Positions 12,532-22,519 of a stretch of 64,000 bases of DNA are shown here, in pieces. The notes beneath the pieces are model-generated. The model was not told the origin of the DNA. It was given only the letters and a program-made list of their open reading frames with translations, and did not search any database. A program made the position numbers and the translations under genes. Position 1 is the first letter of the stretch. Each line of letters starts with the position of its first letter. The stretch spans positions 81,725,454 through 81,789,453 of the forward strand of contig OY987298.1 in assembly GCA_963920635.1 (NCBI GenBank), given 5' to 3'. Origin of the DNA: Pseudeuparius sepicola. Lineage: Eukaryota > Arthropoda > Insecta > Coleoptera > Anthribidae.

Positions 12532-14453
12532 TCAACGGTCTGAGGGATAATGACGGGCACCCCGGGGTTGAGAGCGAAGGTCAACGGTCGGCGAGCTCGG
12601 GCACCTTCGGTCGCGTCGGAGAAAGTCGGGCCGGAGAAATTTGGTCACGTTTTGACCACGTTTTAGCCCCCATAAGAAATACATGGGGAAAGTGGGCTCG
12701 TACCGACATAGCCTATCTACTACCTTATTACTTTTTCTTTTATGTTCATCAATACTTTCTCTCGATAAATTCCAAACGTAGTCCCCCATCATATTTTCGT
12801 TGTATTGGCCCTGATAACGTTGTTCGAAGTCCATGATATCTTGATGAAAACGTTCTCCTTGTTCTTCTGAGTACGCCCCCATGTTGTTTTTAAATTTATC
12901 TAAATGAGCATGCAGCATGTGTACTTTTAGAGACATTCTGCAACCCATAGTTTTAAAGTTTTCTAACATGTTTTCAACTAACTCTTGGTAATTTTCAACT
13001 TTGTTATTCCCTAATAATCCAGATACTACTCCTTTAAAACTATTCCAACTTTTTTGTTGAGCACTAGTAAGTAATTTTGGAAATTCTTCACTGGCGAAAA
13101 GTTTTTTAATTTGTGGACCAACAAAAATTCCAGCTTTAACCTTTGCTTCTGACAACTTTGGAAAAAAGTTTTTTAAAAATGTAAAAGCTTCAGATCTTTC
13201 ATCTAGCTTTTCTACGAATTGTTTCGTAAGTCCTAACTTGATGTGTAGAGGCGGCATTAATACATTTTCAGGTTCAGCAATAGGTTCACATTTAACGTTT
13301 TGTTTCCCAACACAAAATTCTGTTCTTAGTGGCCATGATCGTTGAACATAGTGTTGAGCATCCGCTCTACTATCCCACAAACAGAGATAACATGGATATT
13401 TTGTATATCCACCCTGTAGTCCCATTAAAAATCCTACCATCTTAAAATCTCCAATGAACTGCCACTTATACTCTTGATATTTCAAAGCTTCGAGTAAAAT
13501 TTTGACACTTACATAGTTTTCTTTCAGATGTACAGAATGAGCGACTGGAAGAGATGGAAATTTATTTCCGTTATGTAATAAAACGGCTTTCAAGCTTTTC
13601 GTCGAGCTGTCAATAAATAAACGCCATTCACTGGGAACACAGGGCATCCCAAGTGCTTCAAACAAACCTCTTATGCCATTACAATAACAAAGCCCATCTT
13701 CTTTGGTAAAGAACGTAACAAATGTCTCATGCCGACTGCGTTGATCTGTTATTTTGACATTAGTAAGCAAATTCCATTGCTTCAAACGAGAACCCAAAAG
13801 CTCGGCCTTACTCTTCGGCAAATTCAAATCTCTTATTAAGTCATTAAAGTCTTCTGAGGTAAGAAAATGGGGTTTTGGTGGTTCCTGTGACAGTACAAAT
13901 TCTTCATCTTCAATATTTTTATTTGAACTCTTGAGATGAGCTTGATTGAGACAATTTTTTAGGAGCTTCAGGTACTGGAAGTTGTAGGCTATGTGAGATT
14001 GGAGCAGAAGATGAAGCAAGGTCAGGATATTCGATGGGTTTCGCATTTTTGCCTTTACGTCTTTTAGCAGGATTAACTACGCAAAAATAACGTCATCAAC
14101 GTGGTCTTTTGGCTCTCGCCAAATTCTTGGTACTGCGAATTTCATATTCCTTTTCTCACCTCGATACCAACCTGAAATTTTTAAAAAATAAACATTTACA
14201 AATATTTATAGAAATAAACATATTTTTTTACTAAAAATTGTTTACCTTCTAAACATCTTTTGCAATTACTGCAAGCAACATGTGGAGCCCAGGGTTTGTC
14301 TAGATTCCGAACAGGGCAGTTGAAATAAGCTTCGTAAGCTTCACAAAGCTTTTCACATGCGTTTAAATAAAATTTTATATCTCGTACTTTAATAAATATA
14401 CCACATATATAACAAAATGCATCAGCATCATATTTACAGTTTCTAGATGACAT
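12532..14453 (-). pseudogene. Two-exon gene of a multicopy animal family of unknown function, frameshifted
   Basis: Exon 1 (14453-14246) starts MSSRNCKYDADAFCYICG and holds CxxC pairs. A 74-base intron (14245-14172) has a GT donor and a TTTCAG acceptor, and splicing restores an open frame (EGWYRGEKR). Exon 2 continues to about 14080, where the frame shifts, and it shifts again near 13940. A 504-residue frame then runs to 12532 and contains the landmarks MPPLHIKLGL, HMLHAHLDKFK and SEEQGERFHQDI. I recognise this as a family repeated in many invertebrate genomes without an assigned role. The N-terminal cysteines suggest metal binding. The last 25 residues read into GC-rich flank. Probably a decayed copy, possibly of a mobile gene. 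Confidence 0.7.
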
Positions 14454-14538
14454 TTTAAAAACAGTCTTCTTTTTTTAGCGTCTGTTGCACAATTTGACAC
14501 TAACTGTTTCGAACATTGTTTGGACTTATTGACATATT

Positions 14539-14607
14539 CATGGCCTCCTACGATTTACGGCTCCTTTAAAGGACGCCGAAGGGAGCCGTATATCCTAGGA
14601 GGCCATG
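14539..14607. repeat. Stem-loop 1
   Basis: CATGGCCTCCTA...TTACGGCTCC (14539-14564) is mirrored by GGAGCCGTA...TAGGAGGCCATG (14582-14607), with a 17-base loop and a few unpaired bases in the stem. It lies 20 bases before a second hairpin. Confidence 0.75.
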
Positions 14608-14627
14608 GAGATATTATTATAAACTAT

Positions 14628-14709
14628 CCACTAGACGTTCACAACGATCACGCTCACGTATATTTAGATAGTATTTTAATCGTTGTGAACGTCTAGTGGA
14701 ACGCACACT
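14628..14709. repeat. Stem-loop 2 with perfect 21-bp arms
   Basis: CCACTAGACGTTCACAACGA(T) at 14628-14648 is the exact reverse complement of 14689-14709, with a 40-base loop. It could be a small hairpin transposon end or part of a larger inverted-repeat element. The rest of 14710-15062 is AT-rich and shows nothing else. Confidence 0.8.
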
Positions 14710-15062
14710 TAAAAGCAATTAATATTGTTGTTTATCACTTAATTGACATCTGTAGACGCTGTGTGAATGTTACGTCCCCTTTAGTTTTTCGCGGTACCTA
14801 TTTTTAAATATACCAGAACTATTTAAGATTTATAGGATAACTAAAAAAAATGTATTATTATCATAACTACCACAAAAGCAAACTTTATATGGAATATGGG
14901 TATTTTTCCTTTATTTTGGAGCAAAATGAATATAAAAATCATAAAATAAATTTTAGGACAAAGAAAAAATTTTTTTTTTAGAGCTGTGTAATCAATATAA
15001 TGTACCACTTGTAAATAAAAAAAGTACCATGTCTTATAAAAGATGAACTTAATGGAAAAATA

Positions 15063-15374
15063 ATGACTCACTTTGTTGGCCTTAGGTCAAAAATGTACAC
15101 GTTTCTGATTGAAGGTGAGCAATGTATTAAAAAATCAAAGGGGATTAAGTATGGTGTTGTTAAGAATTATTTAACTTTCGATGATTATGTAAATTGTCTA
15201 TTTAAGAAAAAAGAAAAGACCGCTACCCAATGCACTATTCGTTCATTTGCTCATAATGTTTTCAGTATTAAACAAAACAAAATTGCACTCAGCCCTTTCG
15301 ATGATAAGCGATACTTAATTAATGTTGTCACTCTACCGTGGGGACACTACGGTATTCCACAAATTGAGAACTGA
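15063..15374 (+). pseudogene. Polinton DNA polymerase B, C-terminal fragment
   Basis: This 103-residue frame contains FVGLRSKMYTF near the start, then KKSKGIKYGVVK, NKIALSPFDDKRY and a terminal LPWGHYGIP. That order is characteristic of the extreme C-terminus of Polinton-type polymerases. The exonuclease, TPR and palm motifs are missing; the preceding 600 bases hold hairpins and AT-rich DNA instead. It is a truncated remnant that cannot encode a polymerase. The ATG used is simply the first in the frame. Confidence 0.75.
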
Positions 15375-15384
15375 GACCTACACC

Positions 15385-15528
15385 ATGCCTGTACCAGTAA
15401 AATATAAATGTACAACATGCGGTGGGGCAACTGATACACCCAATACTTCATGTATTCCATGTAGCACCAAGAATTTATTCAAAGATGTGACAAAACACAT
15501 TCCTTCACATTATTTTAGTCCTAAGTAA
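15385..15528 (+). CDS. Small cysteine-bearing ORF downstream of PolB fragment
   Basis: A 47-residue frame starts 10 bases after the polymerase stop and contains a CTTCGG...CIPC arrangement that could bind zinc. It lies between the PolB fragment and the convergent minus-strand genes and is followed at 15542 by AATAAA. I do not recognise it. It may be a genuine small Polinton gene or a chance frame. Confidence 0.35.
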   Translation: MPVPVKYKCTTCGGATDTPNTSCIPCSTKNLFKDVTKHIPSHYFSPK

Positions 15529-15572
15529 GTGTATTAGGGTAATAAAAGATTTATTATGTTTGTGTTTTTTAT

Positions 15573-16251
15573 TTAATAAAACCTCCTCCTATACAAATCA
15601 GCTAATAAAAACTCCTCGTTGAATGAGAGAAGCTCAAAAACACAGTATACATTAATATTATCTGATAGAGTACATAGGGATTTTATAATATCTATAGCAT
15701 TTATATTATAGTTATATTTTAATAACAAATCATTAACTTCATCTAACATGTTATAATAAAAATCCAATAAGTTATATTTTAATATTAAATTAATTTTTGA
15801 AGTTATTTTACAATCAATTGTAAGCAATTCCATTACATCGTTAGCAGTGAAATAAAAATTAATATCACCTTTAGAAAGCACAATCATCAAATAGTTGGCA
15901 CCTGGGTACACGCTCAATTTCAAATTGGAGCTGAATTCTTTTGGTGGTATTGCAACATCTTCACCTAATCTTTCAAGGATTTTGTTTAATTCCACTGTAA
16001 ACTGGAACCATTCAAAACGGTCCATGGGTATGGGATTTGACGGATCCAGCAGGTTTATAATTTGCACTGCTGGTTTGAAGAATCGTAGGGGGGCTGAGTT
16101 CACAGTTTACCACATACAGATTTTCCGGTTTGAGCACAAATTGTGTACTTAGCAACAGCTGCTTTTCATTGTGGACCGCTTCATCATAACCATTCAAAAC
16201 ACGATTAACCTCGTTATTTTCGTTGCTAGTGCTGTACCCCGATTCACTCAT
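15573..16251 (-). pseudogene. Unknown Polinton-associated protein, one frameshift
   Basis: The first frame starts with ATG at 16251 (MSESGYSTSNENNEVNR). A second, overlapping frame continues from about 16100 to the stop at 15573, so one frameshift near 16085-16110 splits a protein of about 225 residues. The C-terminal half is rich in Leu, Ile, Asn and Tyr and probably helical. It begins 5 bases after the integrase stop on the same strand, so it sits last in the minus-strand block. I do not recognise a family. The second Polinton remnant has a differently placed gene also starting MSE. Confidence 0.5.
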
Positions 16252-16255
16252 GGTG

Positions 16256-17191
16256 TCAAACTACATCTGTGGCCCTTGTCCAGGAGTCATGTGTTTTATC
16301 GAAACCCAACCAGCGAATCAACACTTTATCCCCCCTCCTTCTTACAACTTTCTCCACAAGGTAAACATTTGGATTCGCTGCTTTTTGCAATTCCTCGCTG
16401 TAAAAGCCGCCCTTTATCGGATTCCCCTGCACATCTTCAAGCAAATAAGTTATGGGTGTGGTTTTTTGAATTTTAACAATTTTAAATAATTCCGTGCTCC
16501 AATTAGGTGTGTAGCCTTTCTCAAAAACATGCTTGGCTTTGCTGATGCGAACCATATCACCCTTTTTGAACTTTGATATTTTAAAAACTATAGGATAGCT
16601 GAAGGTTCTAAGTAAAGCAGCCTCGTTACTTTTATTTACATCTTTTGGCCTCATTCCAATAGTTCTATGTCTTCTGTTATTGTATTTATCAACAATTGTA
16701 GATAATATATCAATCCACTTATATGTACCATTTAGGCTAAAGTATTTAAACAATCGTTCCTTTACCGTACGTATAACCCTCTCCACTATTGCTGCTTTTG
16801 TTATGCTGAATGTACTATAATGATTAATTTTCATGAGATTTTGAAAATGGGAGTTGTAGAATTCTTTTCCATGATCACTTTGCAAGTTTCGTGGGTGTCG
16901 TCGAGAGTTTTTCAGTATTTTATCAAAGGCCTTTGTCACTTCTTCACCAGTCTTAGATTTAAGGGCTTCACACCAAACGTACTTGGAAAAACAGTCAATT
17001 ACTACAAGAATAAACTTAAATTTGTTATTGTGGGCTGTATATTGATCTAACTGGGCGAGGTCAACCTGCCAGAGGTCATCCAATCCTTTAATAATGGTCC
17101 GACGACGAGGGTATTTTTTCAATGCTCGTCTGTGTAATTCGTTCACAATTTGAATCTTTTCTTTACTATGCTTTGTTTTCGTTGCTTTCAT
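16256..17191 (-). CDS. Polinton retroviral-type integrase with chromodomain
   Basis: This 311-residue integrase would catalyse strand transfer of the element's ends. The DDE catalytic residues appear to be D44 (WQVDL), D106 (LQSDHGKEF) and E137 (AAIVER). A basic linker with KKGDMVRI follows at about 212. A C-terminal chromodomain (about 278-309, VEKVVRRRGDKVLIRWLGF and W302) could read histone marks, as in other Polinton integrases. The frame is complete, although the elements around it are broken. Its ATG lies inside the preceding ORF, overlapping it by 26 bases in another frame. The gene may still encode protein but its element is incomplete. Confidence 0.9.
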   Translation of the reverse strand: MKATKTKHSKEKIQIVNELHRRALKKYPRRRTIIKGLDDLWQVDLAQLDQYTAHNNKFKFILVVIDCFSKYVWCEALKSKTGEEVTKAFDKILKNSRRHPRNLQSDHGKEFYNSHFQNLMKINHYSTFSITKAAIVERVIRTVKERLFKYFSLNGTYKWIDILSTIVDKYNNRRHRTIGMRPKDVNKSNEAALLRTFSYPIVFKISKFKKGDMVRISKAKHVFEKGYTPNWSTELFKIVKIQKTTPITYLLEDVQGNPIKGGFYSEELQKAANPNVYLVEKVVRRRGDKVLIRWLGFDKTHDSWTRATDVV

Positions 17192-17507
17192 TATGTTTTT
17201 GATATTCCAAAACCCTTATTCTATACAACATTTCACGCAGTTGTTTTTCTTGAATTTCAATATGTGACTGTAAGGCTTTTTTTATTTCAGAAAGTGAATC
17301 ATTGACGTATGTTTTGTTAATTGCGTCACCTAATGCTTTCGGAGTCTTAAGATTGCTGATTTTTAAATTTCTCGCATCTATATGACCTTCAGGAGTAAAA
17401 GTTAAACCACCTGTGTGAACACTTGGCCGTGAATAAATTCTTGAATACTGACCAAACTTATTAATACTTATGTTGTGAATGGTGATAACCTTGTAATACG
17501 CTTGTAT
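17166..17507 (-). CDS. Small Polinton ORF upstream of integrase, no ATG
   Basis: A frame of 112 residues with no early start codon reads IHNISINKFGQYSR, then SVHTGGLTFTPEGHIDARNL and ends in a charged, probably coiled-coil stretch (SEIKKALQSHIEIQEKQLRE). It fills exactly the gap between the DUF8207-like gene and the integrase and overlaps the latter by 26 bases. The TFTPEGHIDARNLKI stretch resembles a small protein I associate with insect Polintons, function unknown. Start codon loss or translational coupling are both possible. Confidence 0.55.
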   Translation of the reverse strand: MQAYYKVITIHNISINKFGQYSRIYSRPSVHTGGLTFTPEGHIDARNLKISNLKTPKALGDAINKTYVNDSLSEIKKALQSHIEIQEKQLREMLYRIRVLEYQKHNESNENKA

Positions 17508-17512
17508 TTATA

Positions 17513-18364
17513 TTACAAAATGATGTGAGCCTCTTTTAATTCTGTCTCTATAGCGGTTATTTCATTATCGTGAGAGGTGTTTCCAGCATTTTTAGAAGCA
17601 ATAAGAAGCATTAATCTATCCACTAATTCATTCACATCATCCCAATAAATATACCCGATTGGTTTTTTATTGTAAATTAAATGCATACCAGTACCCGAAC
17701 GTGTTTTTGGTTTAGCTGGAGATTTTCCTGGTTTGAAAATGGGCCTAATAATGTTAAAATACTTTAATTTTTTTGCGCTTTTTAATTTGCCTCTGGTATC
17801 AAGATGCGCCCCAGTTAATTTTAAAATCTCGATATATTTTGCAAAATCTTGGTCTGTGTATTTTGGATCATTATAAAAAATCAAATCGTATAGTCCTGAT
17901 GTTCCCTCAAAATTCTTTCCCTTAACAATTATATCTCCACTACTATCAAAATCAATATTTTTACCGGCTAGCAAAAATTTTGATTGAGATGCGTCATAAA
18001 CGGGGCCATATACTTTATCAATTTTCTTTGAATTATCATGGTAGTCTTGTATATATTGTTTTGCTATATTAGGATAGGAAACATCTTCAGGCTCACTATT
18101 TTGTTCATCAGAATCGAAAAAATCAACCTCCTTTTTTAACTCTGGGCTTTCCGGCTCCTCTTTTTTATATTTTTTTGCGAAGTTAGGTAGTTTGATTTTG
18201 CTCAGAGATTGCGTAACTGGTGAGAACATTTTTTTAATCGATTCGCCTTCTTCAATTTTACCTAATTTGAGTGCCACATACTTTTTTCTAACAGCGCGAG
18301 CGAGCTCACTGACTTTCTTCGCACGTTGCATTTTAAATAATTGATCTTGCGTTGTTGATGGCAT
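17513..18364 (-). CDS. Polinton-associated DUF8207-like protein
   Basis: A 283-residue protein. The N-terminus (1-70) is basic (RAVRKKYVALKLGK) and followed by an acidic stretch. A central domain holds GTSGLYDLIFYNDPKYT. The C-terminal domain (about 228-283) reads YIYWDDVNELVDRLMLLIAS and NAGNTSHDNE. The plus-strand gene at 41489 has the same domain order, so the family is real. I believe this corresponds to DUF8207, found with Polintons in insects, function unknown; the name should be checked. It lies between the packaging ATPase and the small ORF on the same strand, spaced 27 and 5 bases. The frame is intact. Confidence 0.75.
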   Translation of the reverse strand: MPSTTQDQLFKMQRAKKVSELARAVRKKYVALKLGKIEEGESIKKMFSPVTQSLSKIKLPNFAKKYKKEEPESPELKKEVDFFDSDEQNSEPEDVSYPNIAKQYIQDYHDNSKKIDKVYGPVYDASQSKFLLAGKNIDFDSSGDIIVKGKNFEGTSGLYDLIFYNDPKYTDQDFAKYIEILKLTGAHLDTRGKLKSAKKLKYFNIIRPIFKPGKSPAKPKTRSGTGMHLIYNKKPIGYIYWDDVNELVDRLMLLIASKNAGNTSHDNEITAIETELKEAHIIL

Positions 18365-18391
18365 GATTCCAAATTAGGTAATCTAGCTGAG

Positions 18392-19068
18392 TTACTGCTT
18401 TATATACTTATCAAATCCATTTCTGTAACGCCCATTATTTAACTGAAAATCTTTTACAATTACTAAAGTACCGTAAGCATTATTCCAGCACTCGCTACAC
18501 ATAACTTTAAATTGATCATAAGTTAAATCGGGAGATACGTGCTCATCAAAAACATGACGTAAGTTCATATCATCCTGTCGAAATAGTACAATAACATTAC
18601 AGTTATCGCGGACCAGCTGTTTAGGTATTTTCGAGTAAGTCTGACAAAGATATATGACATCAACGCCTTTGTGCCGTCCCATCGAATAAAACTCACATAT
18701 CTTATTTTGCCGATCACAACTCACATCATCGAAAATAAAAACTGAATTTTCCAAGGCCTGGGATGGTGGAATGACATCGTCATTAGCTTTGAATGGAAAA
18801 TATCCGATTTTAGGAACTTTTTTTAAGACATCTTGAAGTAACTGATATTTTGATTGATATAAACTTTTACTATAAACGTAAATATTCTCAAACTTCAAAC
18901 CATTCTTGTTAAATATTAAACTTAAATGGGTATTTGTTTTGCCACAGTTGCTAGGTCCTATGAAAGCAGCTCTAATGGACTCTGGGAACAGTTTACCATA
19001 TGTCTGTCTATATCTGCAACGTCTAAGTTTTCAATAGGGAGAGAGCTTTGTTGTTGCCTTATTTGCAT
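18392..19068 (-). pseudogene. Polinton FtsK/HerA-type packaging ATPase, frameshifted near N-terminus
   Basis: Walker A GPSNCGKT is encoded at 18958-18935, and Walker B SVFIFDD lies about 52-58 residues into the 168-residue frame ending at 18392. This is the A32-like ATPase that powers DNA packaging in Polintons and related viruses. The likely start, ATG at 19068 (MQIRQQQSS), is in a different frame from Walker A; the shift lies near 18970-19005. The protein after Walker B is continuous and includes YLCQTYSKIPKQL. Upstream DNA (19070-19330) has no gene and is a plausible promoter region between divergent units. Confidence 0.8.
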
Positions 19069-19328
19069 TTTGGACTCTTTTAAAATTAATAAGACATTTG
19101 ATGTCTATTTATACTTTCAAAGTTATCTTGTAAAAAATCAGTGGAGGGACTATATATAACTTAGAATTCATTGTGGATATGCATATTCATAAATAAGAGT
19201 GACTTTCTAATATTGATTTTGAAGCGTATCTCGCCTCACACAACGTGTTCTTTCAGCATTGCCGTGGTGATTCATTGACTTATATACTAAAAAACAACAT
19301 GGAATTTGTACCTATCGTTTAATGTTGA

Positions 19329-19859
19329 AAAAAAAAACAGCATATTGATAATTACGTGAGACAAATCATTAATATATGTGAAGCAGAAAACATTGAACAA
19401 ATAAATTATTTTATACTCGATGGACTTCTGAAGAAACATGGTTTGGACTCTGGGCTCCAATATAAGATGTATATTCTTAACATATTAAGTGAAGAATACC
19501 TTTTAGAACAGTCGTATCCTACCAAGAACTTAACTTTACATTATAGAGATTTATTAATATGTATTGATGATTTTATATGTGCAGCCGCTTATCTTGCAAG
19601 ATATGAAAATTTGAGGGATTTTACAAAGGCACTAAATGATATGAAATTATCCTATAAATTTCAACCTGTACATAATGAGCGTCATATGCTTATTTTAAAT
19701 TGGTTGCAAAAGAATATAAAAAAATATGAAGAGGATTCAGAAGCCCTTTTAGGGTGGCAAAGCGGTCCCTGCTGTGGAAACTGGCCATCTGTGGAAATAA
19801 ATGACTACAAAGCAACAATTTTGTTATTAAATAACCTTGTAGATAATACTTCTGTTTAA
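19329..19859 (+). CDS. Unknown ORF divergent from the Polinton block
   Basis: An open frame of about 175 codons runs from a stop at 19326 to 19859 without an in-frame ATG near its start. It encodes a mostly helical, Leu/Asn/Tyr-rich protein with a GWQSGPCCGNWPS segment near the C-terminus. It is divergent from the packaging ATPase. I do not recognise it. Its codon use resembles the neighbouring Polinton genes, so it may be another element gene that lost its start, or an exon. Confidence 0.45.
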   Translation, partial: KKKQHIDNYVRQIINICEAENIEQINYFILDGLLKKHGLDSGLQYKMYILNILSEEYLLEQSYPTKNLTLHYRDLLICIDDFICAAAYLARYENLRDFTKALNDMKLSYKFQPVHNERHMLILNWLQKNIKKYEEDSEALLGWQSGPCCGNWPSVEINDYKATILLLNNLVDNTSV

Positions 19860-21757
19860 AATAAAACTACTTTTAACATACTTGTCTTATTTAGTTAAAA
19901 TAAGATGCCTATTTATATGTCTATCAAACTATGACTATGCCGGTATATCGGTTAAACATACATGTTATTATTCGATTGTGTCATATATTAGTGCCTCTGA
20001 AATGTGTTTGTATTACTCTGACCCAACGTATGCACGAATTCTATAGCGAACGTATAGCCGAATAACTCGACTTGTTACCGAGGTCCGGCTAAGTTAAAAT
20101 CTGGACTGCTCTTTAATTCAAACGTTTAAAACAGTCGCATGTATTTAAATTGGTATTAATTACACAGAAGAGATGATTCATAAAGTGCCGTGATCTCTCG
20201 GTTATTCTTATACAGAGAATGTTGCTTTAATTCAAGCTATATTAGCGAATAGTTTATAAAATAAAAAGCAATGTTGATATAACAAGGCTTCGCTTTGACG
20301 CTAATTAATTAAAATATCAGCCGGGACACATGATGTCATTCGGGTCTGCCTGCCGCCTGCCTCCTAAGCGCCTCGAGTTGTCCGCACGTGATTTACCGAG
20401 CGGCAAACGTAAATCATAAAGTCGACCGCGCATGATTTGGAGATTGAGCATCATGATATTTGAAGACTGAGCGCCGCGGAGATGTATATGACCTGTATAA
20501 ACATAAGTATTATTAGAGCTTTTACCAGCGGGGACCGAGAGACCGGTCTAATGGAAGTTAGCTTACTTAATGAAATATTAACACATTAACAGCAACAATT
20601 TATGTTGTTATCCAGCAACGGTTTTTACAAGGTCGAGATTGAAATGCGAGGACTTTGCATATATTACCACATCGTTTAACTGATTATGCCACCGTCACTA
20701 TGCATAGCAAATAAAGATAGAATGAGGTTTGAGAGATTCTGTGAGTCATTGTCCCATGCCGCGAGAACGTCGGGTATCACCCGATAATTGTTTGGACATG
20801 TGAGAGAGGCGGTTGATGCTATAGAGCTACATGCTACACCACGCAGATCATGACGCTACCAGTTTTGTTTTAGTTAACAACAAATATTGGAATTCAGATA
20901 ATTCGTTTTATTTACCAGTTTCGATGTAGTGACATAATACTGGGTCCTTTATTACAAGAATTAGGAGATATTTTCTACTGTAATTCTAGAATCTTTGTGG
21001 GCCCTCAGTTTTAGGACCCTCACATCACAGATTGATTTTTCTACAGCTTAATAAAACACAAATTACAGCAAGAGTTTTTATTTTGATTGTAGTACGAAGT
21101 AATTCCCCGAACGCCACGCGGTCACCTTTACCGAACATATTCCCCACCGCCGAATTCGCTCCGTCGCAGAGAAACGTTCTGGCCGGCCGGCCGGAATCGG
21201 GTTCGCTAGTCGCTTCCCGCGGCAGACGCTATGCCGCCGGCGGAGATGGTGCGTCATTCCCGCAGTATAGACATCGCAGCCCGTTAGCCGGGCACCGCGG
21301 TGTTTTGCAAGGTCTTGCCAAGCGTCACTGCTCTCGGTTGGGCGATAGTGTAAACATATCCCATGCGGCGATAATACGTTTACGCTACCAATTTCGTTAT
21401 TTAATTCATCCGGGTCGCTGCATTCAAGCGGTGGACTGTGCTCGACTTGTACATCAAGCGTGTGAGGTCGGGCTCGCGTCAACATATTATCGTCGCATGG
21501 GATATGTATACACTACCAGTTTTGTTTAATTACAGCAAAGTTTGAGATTCTGAGGATGACGTATTTTACTACTACGTTGCTCATAATAAAGTACTTGGTG
21601 ATGTTCCTTTATTAAAATAATTATGAGATATTTTCTGACATTTAAAACACAGGTCACCATGATGTTTTTCTATTCCTTTATTAAGTGTTTTTTATGACTA
21701 AAACAAGATTATAACACAAATTACAACTCTATAACACAAATTCCCTATGTTAATTTT
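19860..21757. other. Intergenic region with a degenerate ~655-bp direct repeat
   Basis: No gene I can support. The stretch from about 20855 (GCTACCAGTTTTGTTTTA...) and that from about 21510 (ACTACCAGTTTTGTTTAATT...) share an ordered series of words including GAGATATTTTCT and ACACAAATTAC, suggesting an old tandem duplication. A GC-rich island (about 21105-21330) lies between them. Open frames in the island have no protein-like features. Confidence 0.4.
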
Positions 21758-22087
21758 CTATTCCCCCATGGAGACATTTTCCACTATTTCGAACTGATTG
21801 GCCTTGTTTTTCCCCATATTCACTTGTCCTTTGTAAACCAGCGAGTATTTTCCACTGGAAAAATGTTCGATGCACGGCTTGAACACCTCCGTCACACTGT
21901 TTGGCAGGAAAACGACACTCTCCTCCAACTCAAGCAAAACGGTCTCCCCGAACGTCGTTTGCACCACCTTGCCAGAGGGAATTTTCATCGGCACACCTTC
22001 ACCCAATTCCACTAACTTTACCGTCGGTTTCTGAGACAAGCAACCAACTTTGTTGATGGTTTCCAAATCCATTTTGCTGCAAGCCAT
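21758..22087 (-). CDS. Small protein, possible OB-fold, paralogue of the gene at 58180
   Basis: A 109-residue frame starts MACSKMDLETIN at 22087. Its core (VPMKIPSGKVVQ, FGETVLLELEES, VVFLPNSVTEVF, YSLVYKGQ) aligns residue by residue with the 100-residue protein at 58180-58482. The alternation of strand-like segments with a conserved FLPNxVTE motif resembles an OB-fold-type single-stranded nucleic-acid binder, but this is inference. A TTTCAG acceptor-like site lies 10 bases before the ATG, suggesting an upstream non-coding exon as in the paralogue. Neighbours are repeats only. Conservation of the two frames argues for real protein genes. Confidence 0.6.
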   Translation of the reverse strand: MACSKMDLETINKVGCLSQKPTVKLVELGEGVPMKIPSGKVVQTTFGETVLLELEESVVFLPNSVTEVFKPCIEHFSSGKYSLVYKGQVNMGKNKANQFEIVENVSMGE

Positions 22088-22194
22088 CTTCGACTACTGA
22101 AACTCCAAACAGCAAACTCTGTCTTTTATCAAAGCTAGAGGGGTGGGGGATTCTAGGACTTTCCCGCCCATTAAAATTTCCAGAAACCCCGCCC

Positions 22195-22500
22195 ACTTGA
22201 CCTTGGATGTCAATTCAACCTTGAAAGCGAGGAAATCTTGAAGTCTAGCCACGCCCCTTGACCTTGAACCACAATTCCCAGAAATTAACCTTGAAGTGCG
22301 GAAACCTTGCAGCTATTCTAGCCCCGCCCCTTGACCTTAAAGCGATTCCCAGAAACCTTGAAGTGATTCTCGGAAACCTTGAAGCTATTCTAGCCCCGCC
22401 CCTCTTGAATTCCCAGAAACCTTGTGCGGAAACCTTGAAGCCCCTTGACCTTGAACACCCCATCACGACTTCGCAACAAACGACCTTGACCTTGGCGGCC
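22195..22500. repeat. Degenerate short tandem repeats (ACCTTGAAG / CCCCGCCCCTTGACCTT)
   Basis: Many copies of GGAAACCTTGAAG, CCCAGAAACCTTGAAG and CGCCCCTTGACCTTGAA follow each other, with irregular spacing. They directly flank the upstream side of the small gene at 21758-22087. Small open frames here are repeat translations. Confidence 0.7.
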
Positions 22501-22519
22501 ATTTTGGGCTGGGCGCCGC

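Larger units (their letters stand above)
15063..19859. mobile_element. Polinton/Maverick remnant 1
   Basis: A cluster of genes typical of the virus-like Polinton elements: the C-terminal end of a protein-primed type-B DNA polymerase on the plus strand faces a minus-strand block of ATPase, DUF8207-like protein, small ORF, integrase and unknown protein. I find no capsid or protease gene, and most of the polymerase is absent. I could not identify terminal inverted repeats, so the limits given are those of the genes. Frameshifts in at least two genes show it is inactive. Confidence 0.8.

Noticed and set aside
21032..21529. 165- and 135-residue overlapping frames in the GC-rich island
   Set aside because: High GC content alone gives long frames on both strands; no motif or conserved domain pattern.
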